Below, piece after piece: positions 35,464 to 46,465 of a stretch of DNA of 58,780 nucleotides. Each line of letters starts with the position of its first letter. The first letter of the stretch is position 1. A program made the translations under genes and the position numbers. The DNA is from an uncultured Bacteroidales bacterium (GTDB lineage Bacteria; Bacteroidota; Bacteroidia; Bacteroidales; P3): NCBI GenBank assembly GCA_944320465.1, contig CALUHO010000017.1:1-58780 (forward strand), written 5' to 3'. The notes below the pieces were generated by a model, which saw only the letters and a list, made by a program, of their open reading frames with translations, did not search any database and was not told where the DNA came from.

Positions 35464-35511
35464 TCTTTCCATTGGCTTGCATTTGTTTTCAAGTCAAAGG
35501 AAATACCTATT
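35464..35511. repeat. 48-bp dispersed repeat, copy 2
   Basis: Second copy of the segment at 32240-32288 (45 of 48 bases equal by eye), again within 100 bp of a family 1 element. The rest of 35391-35676 shows no gene I can support. Confidence 0.6.
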
Positions 35512-35676
35512 TTCACTTGTTTAGCAACAGGGATAGACCAATCATCACTTTTATTCCGGTATGACAGAAAGAAAAAATGCCTGCCGCCCTCTGTTTTGTC
35601 ATGCAAGGGAAGGGGGAGAGGCTGGTACCGGATGTGGATTTAAGAGATTGTCCGGGTTCCTGGCTGGGTCTCGGAA

Positions 35677-36438
35677 TCAGGATCGGGGAAGCTTCCGGAA
35701 ATTTTCCAAGGAGGTTTCCCGGCCCGAATCCGTGGCAGGAATCTGGAAGCAGGCCGTTTCCATCGTCAGGAGGTTGCAGGTGAAAAGCCGGTGGTCGAGC
35801 GGTTTTCCGGCTCCGCTCAGCAATTTGATGCACTCGTTGGCCTGGATGGAGGCGATAAAAGCAGGCAAGGGGCCGATGACGCCACGGGTTTCCGGTTCCG
35901 GCATCGGTTCCGGTTCCGGGAAAATGCAACGGTAGGTAGGGCTTGTTTCCGAAGCGTTGAAGACCGCCACCTGGCCGCTGAAATCCTGGATGCTGCCGTA
36001 AACATAGGGAATGCCTAAGCCCACCGCCACATCGTTCATCAGGTAACGGGTCCGGGCGTTGTCGCTCCCGTCCACAATCAGATGGCAACCTTGCGCCAAG
36101 GCCAAGGCATTTTGGGGGCTGAACCACTGTCCGGAGGCGATAATTTCGCAATTGGGATTGAGGTCTTCGAGGCTTTTCTTCGCGCATTCCGTCTTGGGCA
36201 AGCCGATTTGGGATGTCCGGTAAAGGATTTGACGTTGCAAGTTGCTTTCTGAAACCTTGTCGGCATCGGCAATGACCAACTGCCCCGTACCGGCGGCACA
36301 GAGCAGTTGGGCAATCGTGGAACCCAATCCTCCCAAGCCGACCAAAAGGACCCGGCTCCGGGCCAGCTTTTCCTGGCCTCCGGGACCTATTTCCGGCAGC
36401 ATGGTCTGGCGGGCGTATCTTTGCTTGTTTGTTTCCAC
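35677..36438 (-). CDS. thiF: ThiF/MoeB/HesA-family adenylyltransferase
   Basis: 253 residues. It should adenylate the C-terminus of the sulfur carrier ThiS for thiazole formation. The nucleotide loop GLGGLGS is at 34-40, with R-rich QRQ and DGSDN downstream as in E1-like enzymes. The zinc-binding cysteines usual in ThiF/MoeB are mostly missing: the first CxxC is reduced to TYRC (C171) and no second pair follows. It is the last gene of the thiamin operon, 9 bp after thiH. No thiS is seen in the operon. Confidence 0.88.
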   Translation of the reverse strand: METNKQRYARQTMLPEIGPGGQEKLARSRVLLVGLGGLGSTIAQLLCAAGTGQLVIADADKVSESNLQRQILYRTSQIGLPKTECAKKSLEDLNPNCEIIASGQWFSPQNALALAQGCHLIVDGSDNARTRYLMNDVAVGLGIPYVYGSIQDFSGQVAVFNASETSPTYRCIFPEPEPMPEPETRGVIGPLPAFIASIQANECIKLLSGAGKPLDHRLFTCNLLTMETACFQIPATDSGRETSLENFRKLPRS

Positions 36439-36447
36439 CTCTGGATT

Positions 36448-37599
36448 TTATGCCTTTACATCGTGGAAATCGTACACCTTGTCCCAATCTTTCCAAACCA
36501 CCTCGTAACCCTGCTCCTCGATCATCTTCTTCATTTCCACCGGCGAGCGGTTGTCGTTGATTTCGAACTGGGCCACTTCGGTATTCGGGTGCGCGTATCC
36601 TCCCGGGTCGGTCTGCGAACCGGCACTGATGGAGGTGATGCCCAGGGAAACCATGTGGTTGCGGAAATCCCGGCTCTCCCGTGTGGTCAAGGACATTTCC
36701 ACTTCGTCGTCCAGAAGACGGAACGCCCAAATCATCTGGCAGAATTCCTTGTCCGAGACCACATGCTGGGGCTGGTAACCTTCGCCTTCGTGCGGGCGCA
36801 TGCGCGGAAAGGCCACACAGTACTTCGAACGCCAGTAAGTCTTCTGCAAATGGCGCAAGTGCATGGCCATGCAGAAAGCTTCAATCCGCCAATCCTCCAA
36901 TCCGAGCAAGGCTCCCAAGCCGATTTTGTTGACATTGGCAAGCCCCAGACGATCCTGGGTGTTGAGCCTCCACTCGTAGTTGCGCTTCATGCCCGCCGGA
37001 TGGTAGAACTTGTAGCGTTCCTTGTTATAGGTCTCCTGGTAAACGTACACGGCATGCAGGCCGCTTTTCCGGAGACGTTCGTAATCGGGCGTGTCCATCG
37101 GCTGGACTTCGAGCGAAATCTGGGCAAAATAGGGCGAAACCAATTGCATGGCATGCTCCAGATAGTCGATGCCGGCCTCCTTGGGTGATTCCCCGGTCAG
37201 CAGCAGCAAATGTTCGTAACCCATCTGTTTGAGTACCTTGCATTCTTCCATGATTTGTTCGTCGGTCAGGGTGACGCGGGTGAACTTGTTTTCATGGTTG
37301 AAGCCGCAATAGATGCAGTGGTTGGTGCAGGCGTTGCTCAAATACAGGGGAATGTAGAACTGTATCGTCTTGCCGAACTTCTTCTGGGTAGCGGTCCGGC
37401 TCAGGCCCGCCATGGTTTCCAGATACGGGGCGGCCGCCGCGGCAGGGCTGACCAAGGCCTTGAAGTCCTCCAGGTTTATCTCGGCACCCGGTGTCTGGGC
37501 CTTGGCCAAAGCGCGTTCCACATCGCGGGAGGTCTTGGCGTAGATGCTCTTGCCTGTTTCCTCCCAATCGAGATCTTTCAATATTTCCGAAAACAACAT
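36448..37599 (-). CDS. thiH: 2-Iminoacetate synthase (tyrosine lyase)
   Basis: 383 residues from the ATG at 37599; the frame is open for 119 codons further upstream, but that part lies inside thiC and is not family-like. A radical-SAM enzyme that cleaves tyrosine to dehydroglycine for the thiazole ring in anaerobes. The 4Fe-4S motif CTNHCIYC places ligands at C91, C95 and C98. The C-terminal segment is the biotin/thiamin-synthesis-associated domain. It starts 5 bp after thiC. Confidence 0.96.
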   Translation of the reverse strand: MLFSEILKDLDWEETGKSIYAKTSRDVERALAKAQTPGAEINLEDFKALVSPAAAAAPYLETMAGLSRTATQKKFGKTIQFYIPLYLSNACTNHCIYCGFNHENKFTRVTLTDEQIMEECKVLKQMGYEHLLLLTGESPKEAGIDYLEHAMQLVSPYFAQISLEVQPMDTPDYERLRKSGLHAVYVYQETYNKERYKFYHPAGMKRNYEWRLNTQDRLGLANVNKIGLGALLGLEDWRIEAFCMAMHLRHLQKTYWRSKYCVAFPRMRPHEGEGYQPQHVVSDKEFCQMIWAFRLLDDEVEMSLTTRESRDFRNHMVSLGITSISAGSQTDPGGYAHPNTEVAQFEINDNRSPVEMKKMIEEQGYEVVWKDWDKVYDFHDVKA

Positions 37600-37604
37600 T
37601 TTTC

Positions 37605-39515
<1,911 letters not shown>

Positions 39516-39526
39516 TTATCTTGCGT

Positions 39527-40294
39527 TTATCCCAAGAACGAAGTCAGCGGGCTGCTGGCCTGTGCCACGAACGTAGGCTGGGCAGGTTCGGCTTCGAAAG
39601 CCATCCGTCCCGCTTCCACGGCTAATTTGAAGGCTTGGGCCATCTGCACCGGGTCGCCCGCGATAGCAGTCGCCGTGTTGAGCATGATGGCATCCGCGCC
39701 CATTTCCATGGCTTGCGCGGCATGGGAGGGAAGCCCGATGCCGGCGTCGATGATGACCGGCACATTGCTCTGGCGGATGATGATTTCGAGCATGTCCTTG
39801 CATAAGATTCCCCGGTTGCTGCCGATGGGCGCGGCCAAGGGCATCACGGTGGCGGCACCGGCTTCTTCCAGCAGCTTGCAGAGTACCGGGTCGGCTTGCA
39901 CGTAAGGCAGCACCACGAAGCCTTGTTTTACCAATTCCTTGGCGGCTTTGAGGGTTTCTGTCGGATCGGGCAGCAAGTATTTCGGGTCGGGATGGATTTC
40001 TAATTTGACCCAGTTGGTGCCGAGGGCTTCCTTGGCCAGTTGGGCGGCCAGGATGGCTTCTTCGGCCGTTCTGGCTCCCGATGTATTGGGCAGGAAGGTG
40101 ACGTTGCAGTTGCGGATATGGGCCATCATGTCGTCCTGGGCATCTCCGGTGTCGATACGCTTGAGGGCGGCGGTGACCATTTCGGCTCCGGAGGCTTTGA
40201 TGGCGTCTTCCATCAGCTGGTTGGAGCTGTATTTGCCTGTCCCCATGATGAGCCGGGAGTTGAATTCTTTCCCGGCGATGACTAGTTTTTTCAT
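39527..40294 (-). CDS. thiG: Thiazole synthase
   Basis: 255 residues, a TIM-barrel enzyme that forms the thiazole phosphate ring from DXP, dehydroglycine and ThiS thiocarboxylate. The Schiff-base lysine is K97 in [10 protein letters not shown]. Phosphate-binding elements include PIGSNRGI and the [17 protein letters not shown] region. It follows thiE by 186 bp, the widest gap in the operon; I found no thiS there. Confidence 0.96.
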   Translation of the reverse strand: MKKLVIAGKEFNSRLIMGTGKYSSNQLMEDAIKASGAEMVTAALKRIDTGDAQDDMMAHIRNCNVTFLPNTSGARTAEEAILAAQLAKEALGTNWVKLEIHPDPKYLLPDPTETLKAAKELVKQGFVVLPYVQADPVLCKLLEEAGAATVMPLAAPIGSNRGILCKDMLEIIIRQSNVPVIIDAGIGLPSHAAQAMEMGADAIMLNTATAIAGDPVQMAQAFKLAVEAGRMAFEAEPAQPTFVAQASSPLTSFLG

Positions 40295-40480
40295 ATTGGA
40301 CTTGTTTTTTCTTTTGGCTGTCAGCAGTTTGGTCAGTTTCTTTGGCGGCTTTTTATTTATTTGCCTGTTTTTGTTTTTTGCTGTTTTTACGGTGCGTTCC
40401 TATCGTAAGTTTGGTCGGAGGTGTTTGACCCGATTCCGAGCCTTGCCTGCAAGTCGTTTTATCAAGCCGGTTTTGCAGCC

Positions 40481-41128
40481 TTAATAATATAGTACTTGCT
40501 GCGCGAATTCCTTGGTTTTGGCTTGCGGGTCTTCTGCCTGGAGTATCGCCGAGCTAATCGCGATGCCGTGGACTCCGCACTCCATCAAGGCTTTGCAGTC
40601 TTGCGGCTGCAGCCCGCCTATGGCATAGACCGGCAAATCCAGCTGATTCTGCCTTGCTTTTTCCATCAGGGAGCGGTAGCCTTCGATGCCCAGGACCGGG
40701 CTTAGGTTTTCCTTGGTGGTCGTGAAGCGGTACGGGCCGAGGCCGATGTAATCCCCGCCTTCGGCCTTGATTCTGAGCATGTCTTCCCAAGTGTTGGCCG
40801 TGCCTCCGACCAGGTAGTCCGGGCCGAGGATTTTCCGGGCTTCTGCAATCGGCATGTCGGTCTTGCCCAGATGCACCCCGTCGGCTTTGAGGTCTCTGGC
40901 CAGTTCCACATGGTCGTCGATGACGAACAGGGCTTTGTACGAGCGGCAGAGTTCCTGTATCCGAACCGCTTCCGGCCGGGCTTCCTCCAGGCTGGCGTGC
41001 TTGAGCCGGAACTGGATCCAGCGGATGCCGCAGGAGAGGGCGAGCAGGGCCGATTCGGCCGTCGTGTATCGGCTGTCGGAATGGGTGATGAACTGAATCT
41101 TAGGCAGCTTGCTGCTTATCAGGTTCAT
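40481..41128 (-). CDS. thiE: Thiamin-phosphate synthase
   Basis: 215 residues from the ATG at 41128; the longer open frame (to 41320) runs through the riboswitch and is not coding. It joins HMP-PP and thiazole phosphate to thiamin phosphate. Visible motifs: IQFRLKHASLEEA, LFVIDDHVELA, DGVHLGKTDMP, GLGPYRFTTTK and YAIGGLQPQD. First gene after the TPP riboswitch. Confidence 0.95.
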   Translation of the reverse strand: MNLISSKLPKIQFITHSDSRYTTAESALLALSCGIRWIQFRLKHASLEEARPEAVRIQELCRSYKALFVIDDHVELARDLKADGVHLGKTDMPIAEARKILGPDYLVGGTANTWEDMLRIKAEGGDYIGLGPYRFTTTKENLSPVLGIEGYRSLMEKARQNQLDLPVYAIGGLQPQDCKALMECGVHGIAISSAILQAEDPQAKTKEFAQQVLYY

Positions 41129-41283
41129 TGTTTTTATTTTTTTTCTTGCGGTTTGACGCTTTTGGGTCTTTATGCCGCCGAAGCCGCATGGGTTGCAGTA
41201 TGGCCGAATTTCGCGCAGGGAGTCAAGCCTTGCGGGATTCGGCCGGTCCTTATAAGGGGAAAGGGAAAGAGTGGAAAATCGGA

Positions 41284-41356
41284 AACCTCCCTTCGGCGGC
41301 ATTACCCGCATCAGGTTCAATGGGTCTGATCTCAGCCTTTCGGCACCCCTGGTTAT
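41284..41356 (-). promoter_or_regulatory. TPP riboswitch (THI element)
   Basis: On the complement the conserved core is complete: GGGGTGCC, GGCTGAGATCA, ACCCATTGAACCTGAT, GGGTAATGCC and GAAGGGA, in the right order. A short P1 is formed by AACC and GGTT. It lies about 155 bp before thiE and should lower expression of thiE-thiG-thiC-thiH-thiF when TPP is plentiful. Confidence 0.97.
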
Positions 41357-41740
41357 TTGATAAGGCGTGTTTTTGGCTTCCGCCTTAGGCGTGTTCTAAA
41401 ATCAGGCTCGACGGCTCTTGCTTGGAAAACCTTTGGTTTGTCGAACCCGCTTTCAGTCTTGCATTCTTGCTTTGCAGCGGCTTTCCGGTATCGGTGGCTC
41501 TTGGCATCGGCCGCCATCATTCATAGGAAGCCGCAAAACGTTGCAAAGATAGAATTTTTTGGGAATTTCGGAGGTATTGAAAAATGGGAAGGTCTCGTAG
41601 TGCGGGGTGCCTTTTGGAATTTCGTACGGGTGTTGCGGTATGCTGTGTTTTCTCGGATGCAACTGGGTGGAAGAGGTGGTCGAACAACTGGCCCTGGGGG
41701 CAAGATTCTCTTTCGCGACAGCCTCTGTAATGGATTATAC
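41357..41740 (-). other. Leader and upstream region of the thi operon
   Basis: 384 bp between the second ThiE-like gene and the riboswitch. The complement of 41543-41550 is TATCTTTG, a TAnnTTTG -7 box, which would start a transcript near 41536 and give about 180 nt before the riboswitch. I see no gene in the rest. Confidence 0.5.
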
Positions 41741-42484
41741 CTATTGATTGTGTGATATTTCCATGAATTTTTCAATGTTCCTTTCCAGTCCCTGCAGGTT
41801 GCTGTCTTGGATGTATCTCTTCCAGAGCGAACCCAGGAGGGCGGCTCCGCCGAAGCCGTAGCTTTGGAGCAAAGGCAGCTTGCCGGCTTCCACGCCGCCC
41901 AAGGCGAAGACCTGGCGGTCGATGATGCCTTTTTCCCGGGCTTCGAGCAGTTCTTCTTCTGAAAAATGCCGTGTGTAGCCTTGCTTGGAGATGCTGTCGA
42001 AGACAGGGCTGAGGAAAAGGTAGTCGCAATGGCTTTTGTGTTCGGTGACTTCTTCCAGGCTGTGGCAGGATAGGCTGTGGGGTGGCGAAATCCGGCATGG
42101 GACGGCGGATTTGCCGGCGACTCCCGGGCTGTTGGATAGCTTTCCTGCGGCCTTGCCTTGCCATGGGGCCGTTTCGGCATCTTTTTCTATTTGCAGGAAG
42201 GCTTGCCGGTTGCGCTGGTTCAGGTGATAGCCTTGCAAGCCATACTCCTTTACCAATTCCAAGTGGTCGTGGAGCCGGATTTTGGCGCGGCAGGCGGGAC
42301 TGAGCTGTTGCAGCAGCTGTTCGGTCCGGTCTTTGTTCCAGTTCGGTTTGCGGAGATGGATGGCCCGGAACGGGTAACGAGCCATCCGTTCCAAAGCATC
42401 GGTTTCGGAAGGCACTTCCTCCGGCCAGGAGAGGGCTACCAAGGAAAAATCTAAAGCTTCCGTTTGGAGTGGGGAGTGGTGCAT
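41741..42484 (-). CDS. Second ThiE/TenI-like protein
   Basis: 247 residues with the TIM-barrel thiamin-phosphate synthase pattern but divergent: AIHLRKPNWNKD near the N-terminus, LHDHLELVKEYGLQGYHLN, CHSLEEV, YLFLSPVFDSISKQGY and ALGGVEAGKLP. Bacteroidetes often carry such a second copy by the thi operon. TenI-type members aromatise the thiazole tautomer rather than make thiamin phosphate, and that is the likelier role. A loop of about 25 residues at 115-140 appears inserted. It lies upstream of the riboswitch, so it is not under its control as part of the same leader. Confidence 0.85.
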   Translation of the reverse strand: MHHSPLQTEALDFSLVALSWPEEVPSETDALERMARYPFRAIHLRKPNWNKDRTEQLLQQLSPACRAKIRLHDHLELVKEYGLQGYHLNQRNRQAFLQIEKDAETAPWQGKAAGKLSNSPGVAGKSAVPCRISPPHSLSCHSLEEVTEHKSHCDYLFLSPVFDSISKQGYTRHFSEEELLEAREKGIIDRQVFALGGVEAGKLPLLQSYGFGGAALLGSLWKRYIQDSNLQGLERNIEKFMEISHNQ

Positions 42485-42837
42485 GGTCTAAAGTATTGCG
42501 GTATGTATGATTTGCAGAAGCGAATATAGGCAAAATTTGCATGGATTTGTCTTCAATTCCGGTTTCGTTGGAAATGGTGAGATATGTTAGATGCTCGATG
42601 GCTGTTTCATAGGTGACGGTGCCGGTTTGGTTGCCTTGGATACGGAAATTCGGTTTTGTCATCTTTTTTTGTTTTACAGAGTCGTTTTCTCGAACAGGTT
42701 TTCCTGCAATTTTGCATTCTGTTTGAAAATTGCTAAATTCGCTTGTTTTTGCGAAGCGGTGCGGCAGTCGGTTGTTGTTCCGATTCGTCGCCGTGGAGCC
42801 TTATGTGGATTTTTTTATTGCGATAAAACAAAAAGAG
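42485..42837. other. Divergent intergenic region, ThiE-like gene / lemA
   Basis: 353 bp with promoter-like A/T-rich runs. No convincing gene, riboswitch core or repeat is visible. A possible short frame on the minus strand (start 42662) ends by running into the ThiE-like gene out of frame. Confidence 0.5.
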
Positions 42838-43440
42838 ATGAAAAAGAATGTAGGATGCATCGTCACGATTCTTGCGGTCTTGGCTATTTTAGCTGTATGG
42901 TTTGTAAAGATGTACAACGGGCTTGTTTCCAAAGAAGAGGCAGTTTCTTCGGCTTGGAGCCAGGTGGAGAATGTTTATCAACGGCGCATGGATTTGATTC
43001 CGAATTTAGTGAATACGGTCAAAGGTGCTGCTGATTTCGAGCAGTCTACCTTGCAGGAAGTGGTCGCTGCCCGGGCTGCTGCAACCCAGGTGAAAGTGGA
43101 TCCGAGTCAGCTGAGCGAGGAAAACATTGCCCGGTTCCAACAGGCTCAAGATGCATTGAGTTCCTCATTGAGCCGCTTGTTGGTCAGCGTGGAACGCTAT
43201 CCCGACTTGAAGGCAACGCAGAATTTCAGGGACTTGCAAGCCCAGTTGGAAGGAACGGAAAACAGGATAACTGTGGAACGCCAGAAATTCAACCAGGCAG
43301 TCCAGACATTCAATACGGACATTCGCCGTTTTCCGCGCAATATCGTGGCCAATATGTTCGGTTTTGAGAAAAAGGGCTATTTCGAAGCCAACGAAGGCGC
43401 TGAAACAGCCCCGGTAGTGGATTTCGGGACTCAAGAATAA
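42838..43440 (+). CDS. LemA-family membrane protein
   Basis: 200 residues from MKKNVGCIVTILAVLAI. One N-terminal membrane segment (about 5-25), then the long helical LemA domain with SAWSQVENVYQRRMDLIPNLV. LemA proteins are envelope proteins of uncertain role and are often next to TPM-domain genes, as here (6 bp gap). First gene of a run of seven. Confidence 0.93.
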   Translation: MKKNVGCIVTILAVLAILAVWFVKMYNGLVSKEEAVSSAWSQVENVYQRRMDLIPNLVNTVKGAADFEQSTLQEVVAARAAATQVKVDPSQLSEENIARFQQAQDALSSSLSRLLVSVERYPDLKATQNFRDLQAQLEGTENRITVERQKFNQAVQTFNTDIRRFPRNIVANMFGFEKKGYFEANEGAETAPVVDFGTQE

Positions 43441-43446
43441 GTCATC

Positions 43447-43884
43447 ATGGCACGCTCCAAATTCTTCGCACCCGAACAGGCATCGGCTATCAAGCAAGCC
43501 ATAGTTGATGCAGAGAAACAGACTGCCGGCGAAATCCGGGTCTATGTGGAAAGCCTGTGCACGGAGGATGTCTTGGACAGAGCAGCTTGGCTCTTCCGGG
43601 AAATGGGCATCCAGCACACCAAAGGACGTACCGGGGTCCTGATTTATATCGCGGTCCAGAGCCGGAAACTGGCCATCATCGGCGATGCAGGCATCAACAA
43701 GGAAGTCTCTCCCGAATTTTGGGAAGGGACTCGGGATTTGATGATACGCCATTTGCGCAATAACGATCTTACAGGCGGCATCGTGGCAGGAGTCCGGCAA
43801 GTGGGCGACTTGCTCCATGACAAATTCCCTCGCCAGAAAGACGATGAGAACGAACTGCCCGACGAGGTGGCTTGTGGTCAATAA
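43447..43884 (+). CDS. TPM-domain protein, cytoplasmic type
   Basis: 145 residues, nearly all one TPM (YgcG/Rib43-like) domain: IKQAIVDAEKQTAGEIRVYVE, AAWLFREMGIQHTKGRTGVLI, IIGDAGINKEV. No signal peptide or membrane segment. TPM domains occur in phosphatase-like proteins of plant photosystem maintenance; the bacterial role is unclear. Co-transcription with lemA is likely. Confidence 0.88.
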   Translation: MARSKFFAPEQASAIKQAIVDAEKQTAGEIRVYVESLCTEDVLDRAAWLFREMGIQHTKGRTGVLIYIAVQSRKLAIIGDAGINKEVSPEFWEGTRDLMIRHLRNNDLTGGIVAGVRQVGDLLHDKFPRQKDDENELPDEVACGQ

Positions 43885-43951
43885 ATCCATTTCGATGTTC
43901 TTGGTTTTTATGTCCAGCTAAGGAATCGTTATTTGTTCGGAACGGGAGGAT

Positions 43952-44821
43952 ATGTTCAAAAAGAAGACTATGAAAAGGCATATGATACAGGTGATTTGTT
44001 CTGTTTTGGGAAAAAAGGCGGGCTTTGTCAGCATGCTGGCGGCTTGTGTCCTTTTGTTTTCGCCATCCATGCTTTCGGCCTCAGTCCAAGACATACCGAG
44101 GCCTTCCGACCCGCCTATGTTGGTCAACGATTATGCCGGTATTTTGAATCAAAGTGCAGCTGGCATTGAGAGTTTGTTGAGGGCTTTTGCTGACAGCACC
44201 TCGAATCAGATTACAGTGGTCACTGTTCCCGATTTGGGCGGTTACGATCCGGCTCAATTTGCCTACGAGATAGGCGAGCGGTGGGGCGTGGGGAACAAGA
44301 AGTACAATAATGGAATAGTCATTCTGATTAAGCCTAAGAATCAGAATGGGAGCGGCCAAGCTTATATTTCCGTGGGATACGGCCTTGAAGGCGCGATTCC
44401 CGATGCCGTCTGCAAGCGGATTGTGGATGATGAAATGATACCTTTTTTCAAGCAGGAAGATTATGCCGGCGGTCTTTTGAACGGATTGAAGGTGATACTT
44501 CCTTTAGCTGCTGGAGAAATTTCGGCAAAGGAGTACATGCCGTCTTCGGGAGGTGTCATTGCGGTTTTTGTAGCTTTCATCCTGATTGTGTTGGTGGTCA
44601 GCCTTGTTAGTGCCGCAAGCAAAAAGGGAAAGGGGGATCGTTTTGGAGGGCCGCATGATGAGGGCATAGGTTCCGGACTGGGTACGTGGTGGTTGTTGTC
44701 TTCTGCAATGAATGGAGGTCATCATGGCGGTTCTTGGGGCAGTTTTTCCAATGGAAGCGGGTCTTTTGGCGGATTCGGAGGCGGAAGTTTCGGAGGTGGA
44801 GGTGCCGGAGGAAGCTGGTAG
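43952..44821 (+). CDS. TPM-domain secreted/membrane protein (YgcG family)
   Basis: 289 residues. Signal or anchor near the N-terminus, TPM domain at about 45-180 (MLVNDYAGIL, VTVPDLGGYDPAQFAYEIGE), one membrane segment at about 205-225, and a Gly/Ser-rich tail (GGFGGGSFGGGGAGGSW) typical of the YgcG group. The start may be MKRHMIQVI at 43970. Part of the LemA/TPM set that commonly occurs together. Confidence 0.92.
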   Translation: MFKKKTMKRHMIQVICSVLGKKAGFVSMLAACVLLFSPSMLSASVQDIPRPSDPPMLVNDYAGILNQSAAGIESLLRAFADSTSNQITVVTVPDLGGYDPAQFAYEIGERWGVGNKKYNNGIVILIKPKNQNGSGQAYISVGYGLEGAIPDAVCKRIVDDEMIPFFKQEDYAGGLLNGLKVILPLAAGEISAKEYMPSSGGVIAVFVAFILIVLVVSLVSAASKKGKGDRFGGPHDEGIGSGLGTWWLLSSAMNGGHHGGSWGSFSNGSGSFGGFGGGSFGGGGAGGSW

Positions 44822-44919
44822 TCTGGTTTTGCCGGAGGAGGGAAGTGCGATTTGCATTTCGTAATAGGTAAACTGCGTGAACGCTTCATTTGAACAATAA
44901 CCAAATAAAGAGTGCGAGA

Positions 44920-45429
44920 ATGTCTTACACATTGATTGTTTGCTTGATTATAATAGGTTTCATCCTGTTGACGTTGGAGATTCTGGTCTTCCCAGGAACC
45001 AGCGTGGCTGGTATCCTTGGTTTGGGGGCGTTGGTGTTCTCCGTTTACGAGACATTTGCCACTCATGGCAACACGGCAGGCTGGATTATGCTTTCTTGCG
45101 TGCTTTTTACATCCGTTGTATTGATAATCTTTTTGTTGCGAAGTAAGACATGGAAAAAGCTGCAGTTGGACACATCGATAGACGGGAAGGTGAATGTGGA
45201 AGCCGAAAATTTGCAGGTAGGGCAGGAAGGTATTGCTATTTCCCGTTTGGCCCCGATGGGGACCATCGATGTGGACGGGGCTTTCTATGAGGCTCAGTCT
45301 GTTTTGGATTTGATAGACCAGAAGACTCCGGTCAAGGTGGTCAAGATAGAAGGTAGCAAGATCTGGGTGCAGGCATGTGCGCCTTCGGCATCGCAGGAAT
45401 CGGCATCTGTCTCGGGAAACCATAGTTAA
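44920..45429 (+). CDS. NfeD-like membrane protein
   Basis: 169 residues from [15 protein letters not shown]; a TTG ten codons earlier is less likely. Three membrane segments and a C-terminal OB-fold NfeD domain ([26 protein letters not shown] split across that region). NfeD proteins pair with flotillins, and floA follows after 53 bp, so they probably form a membrane microdomain complex. Confidence 0.92.
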   Translation: MSYTLIVCLIIIGFILLTLEILVFPGTSVAGILGLGALVFSVYETFATHGNTAGWIMLSCVLFTSVVLIIFLLRSKTWKKLQLDTSIDGKVNVEAENLQVGQEGIAISRLAPMGTIDVDGAFYEAQSVLDLIDQKTPVKVVKIEGSKIWVQACAPSASQESASVSGNHS

Positions 45430-45482
45430 CAAGGTGTCGATGCAAGATATTTATAAGGATAATAACATTAAAAATAGGAAAC

Positions 45483-46463
45483 ATGTCAATCGGAATCATC
45501 ATTGCCATCATTGTGGTCGGCATTTTTTTGCTCTGGCTCATTTTTTACTTTATCCCGGTAGGACTTTGGTTCAATGCCTTGGTGTCGGGCGTGAACATCT
45601 CTTTGCTCCAGCTGATTCTCATGCGCTGGCGGAAGGTTCCTCCGCAAATCATTGTGCGGAACCTGATTGCGGCCAAGAAGGCTGGCTTGAACCTGAACCG
45701 GAACGAGTTGGAAGCTCATTATCTGGCAGGAGGCCATTTGAATTTGGTAGTGCAGGCTTTGATTTCGGCCGACAAAGCCAATATGAATCTGGATTTCAAG
45801 ACGGCTACGGCCATTGATTTGGCGGGAAGGAACGTGTTTGAAGCCGTGCAGATGTCTGTCAATCCGAAAGTGATCAACACGCCTCCGGTAGCGGCGGTGG
45901 CTAAGGATGGCATCCAGTTGATTGCCAAGGCAAGAGTTACGGTCAGGACCAATATCAAGCAATTGGTGGGCGGTGCCGGCGAGGAGACCGTGCTGGCCCG
46001 TGTAGGCGAAGGAATCGTGACTTCGATCGGTTCGGCTCTGAGCCATAAGCAGGTCTTGGAAAATCCGGATTCGATTTCGCGGGTCGTTTTGGAGAAAGGG
46101 CTTGATTCGGGAACCGCTTTCGAGATTCTTTCCATTGATATTGCCGACATCGATGTGGGCAAGAACATCGGGGCCCAGCTACAGATTGATCAGGCCAATG
46201 CCGATAAGAACATTGCCCAGGCCAAGGCGGAGGAACGTCGGGCCATGGCGGTAGCCTTAGAGCAGGAGATGAAGGCCAAGGCGCAGGAAGCCCGTGCCAA
46301 GGTCATCGAAGCCGAAGCCGAAGTCCCGTTGGCACTGGCAGCAGCCTTCCGTGAAGGCCATCTGGGTGTCATGGATTATTATCGTCTGGAAAATATCAAA
46401 GCCGATACTTCGATGCGGGATGCGATTGCCAAGCCCGGTCAAGGCAAGGAAGGCAACCGGTAG
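45483..46463 (+). CDS. floA: Flotillin-like protein FloA (SPFH family)
   Basis: 326 residues. N-terminal hydrophobic stretch (3-25), SPFH domain with [20 protein letters not shown] and [18 protein letters not shown], then a long Ala/Glu-rich coiled coil ([19 protein letters not shown]). This is the length and form of Bacillus YqfA/FloA. It organises membrane microdomains with NfeD. Confidence 0.95.
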   Translation: MSIGIIIAIIVVGIFLLWLIFYFIPVGLWFNALVSGVNISLLQLILMRWRKVPPQIIVRNLIAAKKAGLNLNRNELEAHYLAGGHLNLVVQALISADKANMNLDFKTATAIDLAGRNVFEAVQMSVNPKVINTPPVAAVAKDGIQLIAKARVTVRTNIKQLVGGAGEETVLARVGEGIVTSIGSALSHKQVLENPDSISRVVLEKGLDSGTAFEILSIDIADIDVGKNIGAQLQIDQANADKNIAQAKAEERRAMAVALEQEMKAKAQEARAKVIEAEAEVPLALAAAFREGHLGVMDYYRLENIKADTSMRDAIAKPGQGKEGNR

Positions 46464-46465
46464 GA

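Noticed and set aside
35513..36730. Minus-strand frame of 405 codons overlapping thiF and thiH
   Set aside because: It is out of frame with both real genes, has no family features and is rich in Pro, Gly and Arg as shadow frames are.
40295..40480. thiS in the thiE-thiG gap
   Set aside because: No frame of suitable length ending in Gly-Gly on the minus strand.
40481..41320. Longer start for thiE
   Set aside because: It would translate through the TPP riboswitch core.
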